Made by a program: the position numbers and the translations under genes | Source: an uncultured Lachnospiraceae bacterium | GTDB lineage: Bacteria; Bacillota; Clostridia; Lachnospirales; Lachnospiraceae | Assembly: GCA_910588535.1 (NCBI GenBank) | Contig: CAJUOO010000005.1 | Span: 1-64,000 of the forward strand | Direction of reading: 5' to 3' | Length of the DNA: 64,000 nucleotides | The notes under the pieces: generated by a model | Databases searched by the model: none | What the model was told of the DNA's origin: nothing | What the model saw: only the letters and a program-made list of their open reading frames with translations | Shown here: positions 35,219 through 44,014 of the stretch, one piece after another | Numbering within the stretch: position 1 is the stretch's first letter | How the letters are laid out: the number at the start of each line of letters is the position of its first letter

Positions 35219-35794
35219 TTAGGACTGCCCAGACTCTCCATATTCCGGCTGCGAAGTCTCAGGCGGCAGCAGCTCATTTCGGTTATTCTGAATCATGGTG
35301 TAAGTGTCATTTAAGGATTTTGCAAAGCCGTCATACTTTATGCGGGCATCCTCTACAGTATTGGCAAGGATGCGCTGCATATTCGATAACATCTCATCTG
35401 TATATTGAATGGCACCCATACGGATATTATTAGCATCTTCCGTGGCGGAATCCAAGATCTGCTGCGCCTGATTGGTTGCTTCCTGAACAATCTCATTTGC
35501 TTTCACAAACGCCTGCTGCATAATCTCATGCTCATTGATAAGCTCATTGGTCTGCACTGCAGTCTGCTGAAGCAGCGCGTCGGCATCCGACTTTGCTTTA
35601 TTTAGTATCTCATCACGGTTCTTAATAATGCTTTGGTACTTTTTTATCTCATCTGGTGTCTTTAGGCGAAGCTCTGTCAAAAGCTCTAACAGCTCCTCCC
35701 TATTTACAATTATCTTCGTCGTAGAAAGCGGCTGGAACTTACATCTGTCGATGTACTGTTCTATCTCCTCAATAATCTGCTCAATCCTGCTCAT
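35219..35794 (-). CDS. Coiled-coil protein of unknown function
   Basis: A 191-aa acidic protein without membrane helices. The N-terminal 60 residues (IEQIIEEIEQYIDRCK, then VNREELLELLTEL) resemble the short membrane-targeting region of DivIVA-like proteins. Residues about 65-165 form a long helical coiled coil rich in Ala, Gln and Glu (ANEIVQEATNQAQQILDS). It ends in a Pro/Glu/Ser tail. Similar proteins are often annotated as ATPase or V-type ATP synthase subunit E-like, but there is no ATP-binding motif here. It is coupled to coaD (1-nt overlap, TGATG), in the operon rsmD-coaD-this gene. Confidence 0.7.
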   Translation of the reverse strand: MSRIEQIIEEIEQYIDRCKFQPLSTTKIIVNREELLELLTELRLKTPDEIKKYQSIIKNRDEILNKAKSDADALLQQTAVQTNELINEHEIMQQAFVKANEIVQEATNQAQQILDSATEDANNIRMGAIQYTDEMLSNMQRILANTVEDARIKYDGFAKSLNDTYTMIQNNRNELLPPETSQPEYGESGQS

Positions 35795-36279
35795 CAGTCT
35801 TTCCTCTCATATTTATCATACACATGTCTCATCACATGCTCTGGCACAAATTTTGATATATCTCCGCCCATCAGCGCGACCTCCTTGACCGTGCTGGAGC
35901 TTAAATATGCATATTGAAGCCTCGTCGTCAAAAAAACTGTGTCCACGCTGGGATTTAGCACTGAATTGGTCTGGGACATTAAAAGCTCATACTCAAAATC
36001 TGTGATCGCGCGCAGCCCGCGCACGATAACTGCCGCCTCTGACTGCACTGCAAAATCAACCAACAGCCCATCAAAGGACTCCACCCTCACATGAGAAAAC
36101 TGTTTCGTTGATTCCTTTAACATACTAACACGTTCCTCAACGGAAAACAATGGATTTTTAGTATGATTCCTCAATACTCCTATAATCAGCTCGTCCACAA
36201 TCTTTAAAGAGCGCTCAATCACGTCCAGATGACCAAAGGTGACAGGATCAAAGCTTCCCGGATATACCGCCCGCCTCAT
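35794..36279 (-). CDS. coaD: Phosphopantetheine adenylyltransferase CoaD
   Basis: The nucleotidyltransferase making dephospho-CoA from 4'-phosphopantetheine and ATP (fourth step of CoA synthesis), 161 aa, normal size. The active-site motif is YPGSFDPVTFGHLDVIERS near the N-terminus (T-x-G-H at about 14-17). RGLRAITDFEYE (about 89-100) and SSSTVKEVALMGGDIS (about 126-141) are the other family signatures. CoaE, the next enzyme, is encoded 2.8 kb upstream on the same strand. It overlaps rsmD by 4 nt. Confidence 0.96.
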   Translation of the reverse strand: MRRAVYPGSFDPVTFGHLDVIERSLKIVDELIIGVLRNHTKNPLFSVEERVSMLKESTKQFSHVRVESFDGLLVDFAVQSEAAVIVRGLRAITDFEYELLMSQTNSVLNPSVDTVFLTTRLQYAYLSSSTVKEVALMGGDISKFVPEHVMRHVYDKYERKD

Positions 36280-36863
36280 TGCTCTTGCCCCTCTAAAGCA
36301 TTTTCCTTTGTGCGATATAGGTATACGTGCTTGTTAGTCTTGTATTCCTTCTCCTTCTCCACGGTAAAGCCTAATTCCTTGGCATATGAAAAATCAGTGG
36401 ACATTGACGCCTCAATAATAATCGTTGTATCCTCGTCCAAAATATCTGAGGATGCAAGTGCCGAGAGCACATTTCTCTCCCACTTCATATTATATGGCGG
36501 GTCCATGAAAATTATGTCAAAAACTTTTCCTTTTCCACAAAGCCGATGGATTGCCGTCACCGCATCACACTCCATCACCACGCTGTTCTCCTCCAGCTTG
36601 GTAAATCTTAAGTTCTCTCGGATGCAGAGCACCGCTGCCTTCTGGTTCTCCACAAAGTATGCCTCCTTCGCCCCTCTGCTAAGCGCCTCTATCCCGATAG
36701 AGCCACTCCCGCTAAAAAGATCCAAAAACACAGAACCTTCCACCTTCGTCTGAATCATATTAAAAAGTGTTTCCTTTATCCTGTCGGTCGTCGGTCTGAC
36801 ATCCTTTCCTTCTAATGTTTTTAACCTAAGCCGTCTGGCTGTTCCCGCTATCACCCGCATCAT
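36276..36863 (-). CDS. rsmD: 16S rRNA m2G966 methyltransferase RsmD
   Basis: A SAM-dependent methyltransferase of 195 aa acting on G966 of 16S rRNA in the 30S subunit. The N-terminal GTARRLRLKTLEG and RPTTDRIKETLFNM, the SAM-binding FLDLFSGSGSIGIEALSRGA (about 43-62, shown in part) and the catalytic DPPY at about 125-128 (FMDPPYN) identify it. Pairing with coaD is the usual Firmicutes arrangement. Either of the two adjacent ATGs could start the protein. Confidence 0.95.
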   Translation of the reverse strand: MMRVIAGTARRLRLKTLEGKDVRPTTDRIKETLFNMIQTKVEGSVFLDLFSGSGSIGIEALSRGAKEAYFVENQKAAVLCIRENLRFTKLEENSVVMECDAVTAIHRLCGKGKVFDIIFMDPPYNMKWERNVLSALASSDILDEDTTIIIEASMSTDFSYAKELGFTVEKEKEYKTNKHVYLYRTKENALEGQEQ

Positions 36864-36899
36864 TATGTAGATCCTCTCTTCTCATCTATTTTTTCATGC

Positions 36900-36931
36900 C
36901 ATGCCCAGATCCTAGACTGGATTCGGGCATG
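36900..36931 (-). terminator. Stem-loop after the spore protein gene
   Basis: CATGCCC (36900-36906) pairs with GGGCATG (36925-36931), with a further GATCC/GGATT pairing inside, in the gap downstream of the small spore protein gene. No T tract follows on the minus strand, so it may be an mRNA-stabilising hairpin or a weak terminator. Confidence 0.45.
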
Positions 36932-36957
36932 ACATCTGCAGGATAACAGCTTGCTGG

Positions 36958-37158
36958 TTATTTGCCAGCCATCTGCTTCTCCTGTGCCTCGATCATTTTC
37001 TTGACCATATAACCACCCACCGAGCCATTCTGGTAGGAAGTCAGATTTCCGTTGTAGCCTTGGCTGAGCGGCACGCCAATCTCGCCTGCTACCTCATATT
37101 TGAATTTGTTTAATGCTTCCTTTGCCTCCGGTACTGCCTTAGAAGAATTAGATGCCAT
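36958..37158 (-). CDS. Small acid-soluble spore protein, alpha/beta type
   Basis: A 66-aa DNA-saturating protein made in the forespore; it coats spore DNA and is degraded at germination by GPR protease. The GPR cleavage region KYEVAGEIG lies at about 19-27, followed by GNLTSYQNGSVGGYMVKKMIE (about 38-58), with the conserved GGYMVKKM. The start at ATG 37158 is set by AAAAAGGAGG 8 nt upstream, with MASNSS as a typical beginning; a longer frame to 37248 lacks such a site. Its presence shows that the organism forms endospores. It is likely monocistronic. Confidence 0.94.
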   Translation of the reverse strand: MASNSSKAVPEAKEALNKFKYEVAGEIGVPLSQGYNGNLTSYQNGSVGGYMVKKMIEAQEKQMAGK

Positions 37159-37202
37159 AATAAACGCCTCCTTTTTAAAATCTGCCTTGCTGGTTACGTT
37201 CT

Positions 37203-37231
37203 TATTATGTTTCACAATTCCTGCTTCTACA
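37203..37231 (-). promoter_or_regulatory. Possible sigma-G promoter for the spore protein gene
   Basis: On the minus strand CATAATA (37209-37203) fits the sigma-G -10 consensus CATnnTA, and TGTAGA (37231-37226) is a weak -35 with 16 nt between the boxes. The position, about 45 nt before the spore gene's start, is suitable. The -35 box is not strong. Confidence 0.35.
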
Positions 37232-37254
37232 CCCGGAGAGTATTTCATAATCTG

Positions 37255-39045
37255 TCAAATTTCCCCTGATTCCACCAAGTCCTTATATGTGTTGGTCAAC
37301 GGCTCAAACTGGAAAGAAAAATTCTCATACACCTTGTCCTCCAAAGAAGCAAGGCGGTTATTCACATGTACCTTCATGGTGCTGGCATCAATATCAAGGA
37401 ATTGAAATACCTGAGCCACGGTATAATAATTTAAAAATTCTATTTTATCATTTTCCTTAATATCATAATACCCAGATTCCAGCGCTCCATTGATCTGTGC
37501 AAATTTCGGACATACCACATGTCTGTCATTCACCTCAAAGGAGATGCTTCCGCTGTATTCTGGCAACGCTTCCACCGTAAGGCTTGCCGGGCTGCCAAAG
37601 GTGGACTCACGAATTATAATGCGATCATTTTGTTTAATGGAAGCCTGAAGACTCGCCGCCTCATTATTAAGCAAAATAACAGCGCCCTCGCCCGGAAGCC
37701 CACGCACCACGCGCTGCCTGCCATTTACCGTAAAGACAAGATCCTTGCCGCGCCTTGGGAACAGCGCCTCATTTGGATAATCTGCCTGAATCGCGGCATC
37801 CATCACCGTCAACTTATCATTGTCATATAATTTAATCCTCTCACCATTAAAGTATACAAATATAAAGCTGTTTTTCTGATTATAAAAATTAAGACATATC
37901 CCAATCGGGGTCACAAGCAGCGAATCCTTCTTGATCTCCTGATTCAAAAACTCGATATTTCCCATAACCTCCGCACCGCGAAGCGCCACACGCTCCCGCG
38001 CAATAGCGAGTTCCTTGGATAGAAGATCCGTAAATCCCTCCACTTTTCCGCCGCCGCCCACGACAAACACGGCACTCACGGACTTGCCTCCGTTCAGCTC
38101 CTTAATCTTATCAGAGATTCCGACCGCCATACGATTAAGATAAGGCTCCAGTATCTTTAATACGTCCTCTGGATCTACCTTGTGGTACAACCCCATAATA
38201 TCCTGATACATAATGCCTTTTCGCTTTCCAGAAGCGAGCTTAATCTTCTCCGCAGTGGCAAAATCCACCAGATATTCCTTTACCAAGACCTCCGTAAGCT
38301 CATCCCCCGCCACCGGGATCATCCCATATGCGCTGATACTGCCATCCTTCGTAATGCAGATATCCGAGGTGCCCGCCCCGACATCCACGAGAGCTATATT
38401 GAGCAGGCGAAACTGCTCTGGAATTGCAAGCTGAATCGCCGCGATAGGCTCCAGAGTCAGATTCGCCACATCAAGCTCTGCACCCTCCACAGCGGCATAA
38501 AGGCTGTCAACCACCTCCTCCGGCAAAAAGGTCGCCAGCACATCCGCGGCAACCTTTCTCGCCTTATGCCCCTCCAGAAAATTCATATCATAATCATTTA
38601 GATAATATTTTATTACTGTATAGCCCACACAATAAAAATGAATGTTGGAGTCCTCTCTGCTAAGCTTGTCATGTGCCTGCTCCACCCCAAGCATATCGAG
38701 GGAATAGACATGCTCGCTCGTGATAAGCGTCTCCTCATCAAACACCTGCTCTACATGCATAGTGACAGTTTTTAGCACGCGCCCCGCCGCAGCGATGCAC
38801 ACTTCATGAAGCTGCCTTCCAAGCACTGCCTCAAGCTCCAGCTTCACCTGATAGATAGTCTGCGAAACCTTGGCTATGTCGTGAATCTGCCCGTCAATCA
38901 TCGCTCTTGTATCATGCTCTTTGATATACTGGGCTGCCACCTTAAACTTCTTATGATCCATAAAGCCGACGCTACCGACCACACTCCTCGTCCCGATATC
39001 CAGCCCAAATACCATATGATCGGGATATTTTCTGCGCTCTTCCAT
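37255..39045 (-). CDS. Large FtsA/PilM-like actin-family ATPase
   Basis: An actin-fold protein of about 596 aa, compared with about 420 for normal FtsA. Phosphate 1 GLDIGTRSVVGSVG (about 15-28), phosphate 2 NIALVDVGAGTSDICI (about 205-220) and adenosine motif VFVVGGGGKVEGF (about 318-330) are intact, and an SHS2/1C-like insert lies between them. The C-terminal 200 residues, after about 395, are a beta-rich extension (including TVEALPEYSGSISFEVND) that ordinary FtsA lacks, and I see no amphipathic membrane-targeting helix at the end. Whether it is the division FtsA or a paralogue cannot be decided. ATG at 39045 is preferred by spacing from GGAGG. It lies 13 nt after coaE. Confidence 0.85.
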   Translation of the reverse strand: MEERRKYPDHMVFGLDIGTRSVVGSVGFMDHKKFKVAAQYIKEHDTRAMIDGQIHDIAKVSQTIYQVKLELEAVLGRQLHEVCIAAAGRVLKTVTMHVEQVFDEETLITSEHVYSLDMLGVEQAHDKLSREDSNIHFYCVGYTVIKYYLNDYDMNFLEGHKARKVAADVLATFLPEEVVDSLYAAVEGAELDVANLTLEPIAAIQLAIPEQFRLLNIALVDVGAGTSDICITKDGSISAYGMIPVAGDELTEVLVKEYLVDFATAEKIKLASGKRKGIMYQDIMGLYHKVDPEDVLKILEPYLNRMAVGISDKIKELNGGKSVSAVFVVGGGGKVEGFTDLLSKELAIARERVALRGAEVMGNIEFLNQEIKKDSLLVTPIGICLNFYNQKNSFIFVYFNGERIKLYDNDKLTVMDAAIQADYPNEALFPRRGKDLVFTVNGRQRVVRGLPGEGAVILLNNEAASLQASIKQNDRIIIRESTFGSPASLTVEALPEYSGSISFEVNDRHVVCPKFAQINGALESGYYDIKENDKIEFLNYYTVAQVFQFLDIDASTMKVHVNNRLASLEDKVYENFSFQFEPLTNTYKDLVESGEI

Positions 39046-39058
39046 CAACATGCCTCCG

Positions 39059-39655
39059 TTATATTATATAAAATTCCATTGCTTTCTTAAGCTGCAAAAG
39101 CGTTTCCTCCGTGCTTCTGCTATTGTCGATCACCCTCTGGCAATTCGCCCGAAACTCCTCATCAGAGAGCTGATTGCTCATAATGGCACTGATCTTCTCA
39201 TCTGAGTATCTCCTCTTTCTCTTCAGTCGCTCCCTGCGCACCGGCTCCTCTGCATAAATATACCAGATCTCATCACAGATCTCATCATAATGATCCTCGA
39301 TAAGCAGCGCGGCCTCAATCACTATTATCCTTAATGGGTCCTCAAGCGAGAGACAGGAGATCTCGCCGCGTATATACTCCTTCACCATGGGATGGATGAT
39401 TCCGTTTAACTTCTTAAGCTTTGCCGGATCGGCAAACACAACCTCAGAAAGCATCGCTCTGTCCAACGATCCATCTGGAAATAAAAGCCCCTCTCCAAAC
39501 TCCTCCACAATACGCTCATAGCAGCTACGTCCCGGCTCCATAAGCTGTCGCGCAATCTCATCCGCAATCAAAACCGATGCACCAAATTCCTGTTCCATCA
39601 GTGCAAGCACCGTCGATTTGCCCGCACCGATCCCGCCTGTAATCCCTATTACCAT
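39059..39655 (-). CDS. coaE: Dephospho-CoA kinase CoaE
   Basis: A P-loop kinase of 198 aa phosphorylating dephospho-CoA at the ribose 3'-OH, the final CoA step. Walker A is GITGGIGAGKSTVL (about 4-17); IADEIARQLMEPG (about 31-43) and the lid segment with RERLKRKRRYSDEKI (about 140-155) are family features. It ends with a stretch of leucines and a hydrophobic tail (KKAMEFYII). It follows polA by 39 nt, the common polA-coaE pairing in Firmicutes. Confidence 0.95.
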   Translation of the reverse strand: MVIGITGGIGAGKSTVLALMEQEFGASVLIADEIARQLMEPGRSCYERIVEEFGEGLLFPDGSLDRAMLSEVVFADPAKLKKLNGIIHPMVKEYIRGEISCLSLEDPLRIIVIEAALLIEDHYDEICDEIWYIYAEEPVRRERLKRKRRYSDEKISAIMSNQLSDEEFRANCQRVIDNSRSTEETLLQLKKAMEFYII

Positions 39656-39694
39656 AGAAATTCTTCTCCCGTCTTTGTATCGTTATGGGCAATT

Positions 39695-42328
39695 CTACTT
39701 TGTCTCAAACCAGCTTGCCCCTGTATGCATATCAATCTCAAGCGCCACCTGTAACTGTGCCGCCCCCTGCATCTCCTGCGCAAGAATCTCCTTCACCTGA
39801 GTGATCTCTTCTTCCTTCGTCTCAATTAAAAGCTCATCATGAATCTGCAGAACCAATCTTGATAAAAGCTTCTCTCTGCGCAGCCTCTGATCCACTCTTA
39901 CCATGGCAATCTTAATAATATCTGCCGCAGTCCCTTGTATGGGAGAATTCATCGCTATCCGCTCCCCAAAGGATCTCTGCATAAACGCCGAAGCTTTCAG
40001 TTCTGGGATAGGGCGCTTTCTGCCGAACATAGTAACAGACTCTCCCTTCTCCTTCGCCTCCGCAACCAGCTTGTCCAAAAACTGCTTGATTCCCGGATAG
40101 GCGGCAAAATATTTCTCAATATACTCCTCTGCTTCTTTTTTCTCAATACTTAGATCTTGACTTAACCCAAAGGAACTGATTCCGTACACTATACCAAAAT
40201 TTACCGCCTTTGCATTGCGCCTCTGAACCGCCGTCACCTCGTCAAACGGCACATGGAACACTTGTGATGCTGTGATACGGTGAATATCAGAATCTTGCCT
40301 GTATGCCTCAATAAGCCTCTCATCTCCCGACATATGAGCAAGCACCCGAAGCTCGATCTGAGAATAGTCCGCATCCACAAAAACATACCCCTCCTCCGGC
40401 ACAAACACCTTACGTATCTCCCTGCCAAGCTCCACCTTAACCGGAATATTCTGCAGATTCGGCTCCGTGCTGCTGATCCTTCCCGTCGCCGTGATCGTCT
40501 GGTTAAAGGTGCTGTGTATCCTGCCGTCCGCGCCAATATAACCTGCCAGCCCATCCGCGTAGGTCGACTTAAGCTTTGTGAGCTGCCGATATTCCAATAT
40601 ATCCCGAATCACCGGATGATCCGGGGCAAGCTTTTCCAGCACATCCGCTGCCGTCGAGTAGCCTGTCTTTGTCTTCTTCCCGCCGGTCAATTTCATCTTC
40701 TCAAATAAGATCTCTCCAAGCTGCTTGGGTGAATTAATATTAAATCGTTCCCCCACCTGCTGATAAATCGCATGCTCTATCTGTGCGATTTTCACGGCAA
40801 GCTTCTCTCCATAAGAAGACAATTCCTCCTTCTTAACACGTATGCCTGCCCGCTCCATATGCACAAGCGTGTAGATAAGCGGCATCTCGATATTTTTGTA
40901 AAGCTCCCACATACCTGCCTTGGTAAGACCATCTCGCAATATCTCATCACAGAGGTATGCCGTCAAACTCTGATAGCAGGCATAACACATAACATCCTGC
41001 TGTTTCCCCAGCGCCCTCAGCTCCAGCTTCTGGAACAACGCCTCTCTTGATGGTAAACTCCACCCCAGATAATCCCTCGCAACATCCTGATATTGATACG
41101 TATCTTTAAGAGGATTTAACAAATACGCTGCTATACTAATATCCATCTCCCTGCCAGAATACTCATGTGTCTGATGTGGAATATGACTCTTAAGATCCAT
41201 ATAATCAATCACAACCTCACACTCTGTGATCTTTTGATATTCCGACAACAGATAGGTTTCTGTCAAAAAGCCTCCTGCCTCAATCCAGTAGCTTTCCTTG
41301 TCCGAGAACGTGATGGACAGCCCCAGAAGCCCATCCTCAAAAATGCACGCCAGCCCAATGCGCTCTGCCTTCATAGCACGCTGAATAATCTTATCTGCCT
41401 CTGAAAAATCTGTCACTGTCAAAAAGCTTTCCTCAATCTTTGGCATCTCTTTATTTTGCGCCTGCGTATAATATTTATGAATAATGCTCTTTAGCCCAAG
41501 TCTTGCAAAGATATCTCTTGCTTCCTCCGTAAATATCTCGCCTACTTTGCCCTCCTCGATCGTCACCGGAACCTCGCAGTCTGTCTTAATCTCAGACAAT
41601 ACCTTTGACAACTTTGCCAGCTCAAAATTCTCTCTAAAAGATTCCCTCGCCTTTTTCGGTTTGATCTCATCCACATGCGCGTAGGCATTTTCGATGGAAT
41701 GATAAGCAGATATTATCTTTCCCGCCGTCTTTTCACCAATTCCATAAACACCGGGAATATTATCTGAGGAATCACCCATCAGAGCCTTCATATCTATAAA
41801 TTCCAAGGGGGTGACGCCATAAGTTTTTTTCACCTGATCCGCATGGTAATCTTTAATCTCCGTGACACCCTTCTTCGTCGTTGGAACACGGATCAAGATT
41901 TTCTCCGTAGCTATCTGTAGCAGATCTTTATCTCCCGACAGAATTACCACATCATAGCCCTTCTGCTCGCCCGTCCGGGCCAACGTCCCAAGCAGATCAT
42001 CTGCCTCATAGCCCTCCACCTCCACCATCTGTATCTTCATGGCCTTAAGGCAGTCCTTTATATAGGGTACTTGCTCCAAGAGCTCCTCCGGCATACCCTC
42101 TCTCGTTCCCTTATATGCCTCATATAGCTTATGGCGAAATGTAGGCGCCTTGAGGTCAAATGCCACAGTAAGAAAATCCGGCTTCTCCTCCTCCATAATC
42201 CGAAATAAAATATTTAAAAATCCCAGCACTGCATTTGTGTGAAGTCCCTCCACATTTGTCAGATCTGGAAGCCCATAAAAGGCCCGATGTAAAATATTGT
42301 TTCCATCCATTAGCAATAGCTTCGCCAT
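39695..42328 (-). CDS. polA: DNA polymerase I
   Basis: An 877-aa repair and lagging-strand polymerase. The 5' nuclease domain is at about 1-290 (MDGNNILHRAF; DDLLGTLAR; SGDKDLLQI; GDSSDNIPGVYGIGEKTA). The middle exonuclease-like domain at about 300-465 lacks the DxE metal ligands (LACIFEDGLLG occupies that place), so proofreading is presumably lost, as in Bacillus PolA. The polymerase domain follows, with motif A DADYSQIELR (about 650), motif B RRNAKAVNFGIVYG (about 700) and motif C LQIHDELLIE (about 825-835). AGGAGAGG precedes ATG. Confidence 0.96.
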   Translation of the reverse strand: MAKLLLMDGNNILHRAFYGLPDLTNVEGLHTNAVLGFLNILFRIMEEEKPDFLTVAFDLKAPTFRHKLYEAYKGTREGMPEELLEQVPYIKDCLKAMKIQMVEVEGYEADDLLGTLARTGEQKGYDVVILSGDKDLLQIATEKILIRVPTTKKGVTEIKDYHADQVKKTYGVTPLEFIDMKALMGDSSDNIPGVYGIGEKTAGKIISAYHSIENAYAHVDEIKPKKARESFRENFELAKLSKVLSEIKTDCEVPVTIEEGKVGEIFTEEARDIFARLGLKSIIHKYYTQAQNKEMPKIEESFLTVTDFSEADKIIQRAMKAERIGLACIFEDGLLGLSITFSDKESYWIEAGGFLTETYLLSEYQKITECEVVIDYMDLKSHIPHQTHEYSGREMDISIAAYLLNPLKDTYQYQDVARDYLGWSLPSREALFQKLELRALGKQQDVMCYACYQSLTAYLCDEILRDGLTKAGMWELYKNIEMPLIYTLVHMERAGIRVKKEELSSYGEKLAVKIAQIEHAIYQQVGERFNINSPKQLGEILFEKMKLTGGKKTKTGYSTAADVLEKLAPDHPVIRDILEYRQLTKLKSTYADGLAGYIGADGRIHSTFNQTITATGRISSTEPNLQNIPVKVELGREIRKVFVPEEGYVFVDADYSQIELRVLAHMSGDERLIEAYRQDSDIHRITASQVFHVPFDEVTAVQRRNAKAVNFGIVYGISSFGLSQDLSIEKKEAEEYIEKYFAAYPGIKQFLDKLVAEAKEKGESVTMFGRKRPIPELKASAFMQRSFGERIAMNSPIQGTAADIIKIAMVRVDQRLRREKLLSRLVLQIHDELLIETKEEEITQVKEILAQEMQGAAQLQVALEIDMHTGASWFETK

Positions 42329-42387
42329 CTGTCTACCTCTCCTGCTTTCCTAATATCACCGCAATAAAAATCATCTGCAAGACCTCC

Positions 42388-42735
42388 CTACTTGCGCACC
42401 GAAAAGAGCGCCAAGAGCTGCATAACAATTCCAATCACCGTTACACCATACATAATGCCCATAATCATCTCTTTTATTTTCTCAAAGCAGCGGTACCTGT
42501 CACACCGAAGCTGTGCCTGCTTAAGCTTGTTATCAAGCATACTCTTAAAATTAAAGGAGGTATCCGTGCCATTCTCAAGCTCCTCCAGTCCCTCCGCAAG
42601 CATATACATAATCTCAAGCTCCTCATAACAATCATCGCAGGTGTGAACATGTGCGATAAAATCCTCCTGCTCCTGCAGTGACATACAATTGTTGAGGAAA
42701 TCAGGAATCCTTCTCTGCCATTCTCTGCACACCAT
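42388..42735 (-). CDS. Putative anti-sigma-factor-like zinc-finger membrane protein
   Basis: A 115-aa protein. A zf-HC2-like segment lies at about 8-45 (CREWQRRIPDFLNNCM, HVHTCDDCYEEL, with the H-x3-C-x2-C pattern of anti-sigma factors). A Glu-rich linker and one membrane helix at about 88-110 (MGIMYGVTVIGIVMQLLALF) follow. No ECF sigma gene is adjacent. The start at 42735 is set by GGGAGGAAAGAGAT; a longer open frame would overlap the gene at 42755 and has no ribosome-binding site. It follows that gene closely on the same strand. Confidence 0.72.
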   Translation of the reverse strand: MVCREWQRRIPDFLNNCMSLQEQEDFIAHVHTCDDCYEELEIMYMLAEGLEELENGTDTSFNFKSMLDNKLKQAQLRCDRYRCFEKIKEMIMGIMYGVTVIGIVMQLLALFSVRK

Positions 42736-42754
42736 ATCTCTTTCCTCCCACGCA

Positions 42755-43249
42755 TCAGGCTCTCGTCGCAAACACCTCACACCATACCTTAATTGTGCCA
42801 TCCTGAAGGGTGGTCTCATTCCTCCAGCAAAAAGAATCTGTGGTGATATCTGTAAAAATCCACCGATTTTTCTGATTTCCATTGTTCGTCAGAATCACGC
42901 TGTTGTCCTTTTTCGTCCCTGTAAAGCGGCTGATGCTGCCAAGACAAGTATAGATCATATCCCACATTCTGGTTTTTACATTATAGACTCGGATTGTCAC
43001 GCCATACTCGCCATCCTCCGGCCCTTTGCGCGCGCCTCTCTCCGGGCAGATAAAAACATCTTCGATTCCAAGCCCCTCCAGTATTCTGACAAAATGCCAC
43101 TCACCTGCTAGATGTCTCTCTCTGTCCGTGCCTCTCTCCTCCACATAATCGAGCTTCCAACTCCCGATAAATTCTCTGAAATAATCAAGCTCCTCCGGTA
43201 TCAGGCTGCTTCTATCGGCACTTACCAGCACCTCTGCAAATCCATCCAT
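42755..43249 (-). CDS. Hypothetical lipocalin-like small protein
   Basis: A 164-aa soluble protein that I do not recognise. The segment FIGSWKLDYVEERGTD, repeated short beta-strand stretches (VTIRVYNVKTRMWDMIY, WIFTDITTDSFCWRNE), and the absence of hydrophobic helices suggest a calycin/lipocalin-like beta barrel with a conserved GSW start (about 28-30 in the chain). No catalytic motif is evident. The Shine-Dalgarno GGGGAG lies 6 nt before ATG. It sits between the flavin-binding gene at 43277 and the anti-sigma-like gene, which is probably co-transcribed. Confidence 0.7.
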   Translation of the reverse strand: MDGFAEVLVSADRSSLIPEELDYFREFIGSWKLDYVEERGTDRERHLAGEWHFVRILEGLGIEDVFICPERGARKGPEDGEYGVTIRVYNVKTRMWDMIYTCLGSISRFTGTKKDNSVILTNNGNQKNRWIFTDITTDSFCWRNETTLQDGTIKVWCEVFATRA

Positions 43250-43276
43250 ATGTACTCCCCACCCTGCTCTCAGACT

Positions 43277-43762
43277 TTACGTTTCCATCCTCTTTTTGTG
43301 CGCCTTTCCGGTAAGCTCACTGACCACAAGCCGAAAAACAGTTGTGTGCATCGCAACTGCCCCGCTAAAACTACACTCTTCCTTGTGATAATGTTTCATC
43401 AAAATCCCAAGCGCCTCTTGCTTTCGTTCTTCTGAGACCATCTCGATTCTGCCCTTTCCCATCACACTCTGATACTCCATGGTACAAGAGCAAACATCCC
43501 CCGTCTGCTGCATCACCAGCTTGTGCGAACAGTCCATCTCAAAAGCGGCCCGGTTATCCTTCTCTATCAGCTTGTACTTTGTCCCCTCAGCCGCACCGTG
43601 AAAATACAGAACCACTCTTCCGTCCTCCACTTGCATGCCAAAATTCAGAGGCAGAATATATGGATAGCCATCATTATTCAGCGCCAGTCTGCACACATCA
43701 CACTGCTCCATCACTCTAATTATTTCACTAAACTCCTTGATCTCCCTGTCACCGCGCCTCAT
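43277..43762 (-). CDS. Pyridoxamine 5'-phosphate oxidase-like flavoprotein (NimA type)
   Basis: A 161-aa split-barrel FMN-binding protein. The start MRRGDREI, the strand CRLALNNDGYPYILPLNFG (about 25-43), VLYFHGAAEGTKYKLIEKD (about 51-69) and the later YQSVMGKGRIEMVSE (about 98-112) match the nitroimidazole-resistance (NimA/NimB)-type subfamily. Members reduce nitro groups or act as flavin reductases; substrate not evident. It is followed downstream (lower coordinates) by the small genes at 42755 and 42388, and upstream by tRNA-Leu. Confidence 0.9.
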   Translation of the reverse strand: MRRGDREIKEFSEIIRVMEQCDVCRLALNNDGYPYILPLNFGMQVEDGRVVLYFHGAAEGTKYKLIEKDNRAAFEMDCSHKLVMQQTGDVCSCTMEYQSVMGKGRIEMVSEERKQEALGILMKHYHKEECSFSGAVAMHTTVFRLVVSELTGKAHKKRMET

Positions 43763-43867
43763 TTTTCCTCTTTTCTATCTGAATATTAGCTAATTCTTCT
43801 CTTAGTCAATAGTATCTCACAACATTGTAATTATAGCATGTAATAAATAAAATCACAATATGATATG

Positions 43868-43900
43868 AAAAAAGCCCCAAAGGAAAATCCTTTGAAGCTT
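43868..43900 (-). terminator. Rho-independent terminator of tRNA-Leu
   Basis: On the minus strand AAGCTTCAAAGG (43900-43889) pairs with CCTTTGGGGCTT (43883-43872) as a 12-bp stem with two G-T pairs and a 5-nt loop. A T run of six, overlapping the arm, follows (43873-43868). It is 13 nt past the tRNA 3' end. Confidence 0.88.
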
Positions 43901-43912
43901 TCTGACCTCTCA

Positions 43913-43996
43913 TGCCGCTGGCCGGACTCGAACCGGCACGAGCGTGAACCCGGCAGATTTTGAGTCTGCTGCGTCTGCCAATTCCGCCACAGCGGC
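43913..43996 (-). tRNA. tRNA-Leu (anticodon CAA)
   Basis: An 84-nt tRNA with long variable arm, class II. Acceptor GCCGCTG pairs with CAGCGGC, the anticodon stem GCAGA/TCTGC holds loop CTCAAAA, giving anticodon CAA for UUG codons, and the T stem GCCGG/CCGGC holds TTCGAGT. The discriminator is A and CCA is not encoded. It has its own promoter and terminator, so it is a single-gene unit between the queH gene and the NimA-like gene. Confidence 0.96.
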
Positions 43997-44014
43997 TTGC
44001 TGTCGTGCTTTATT

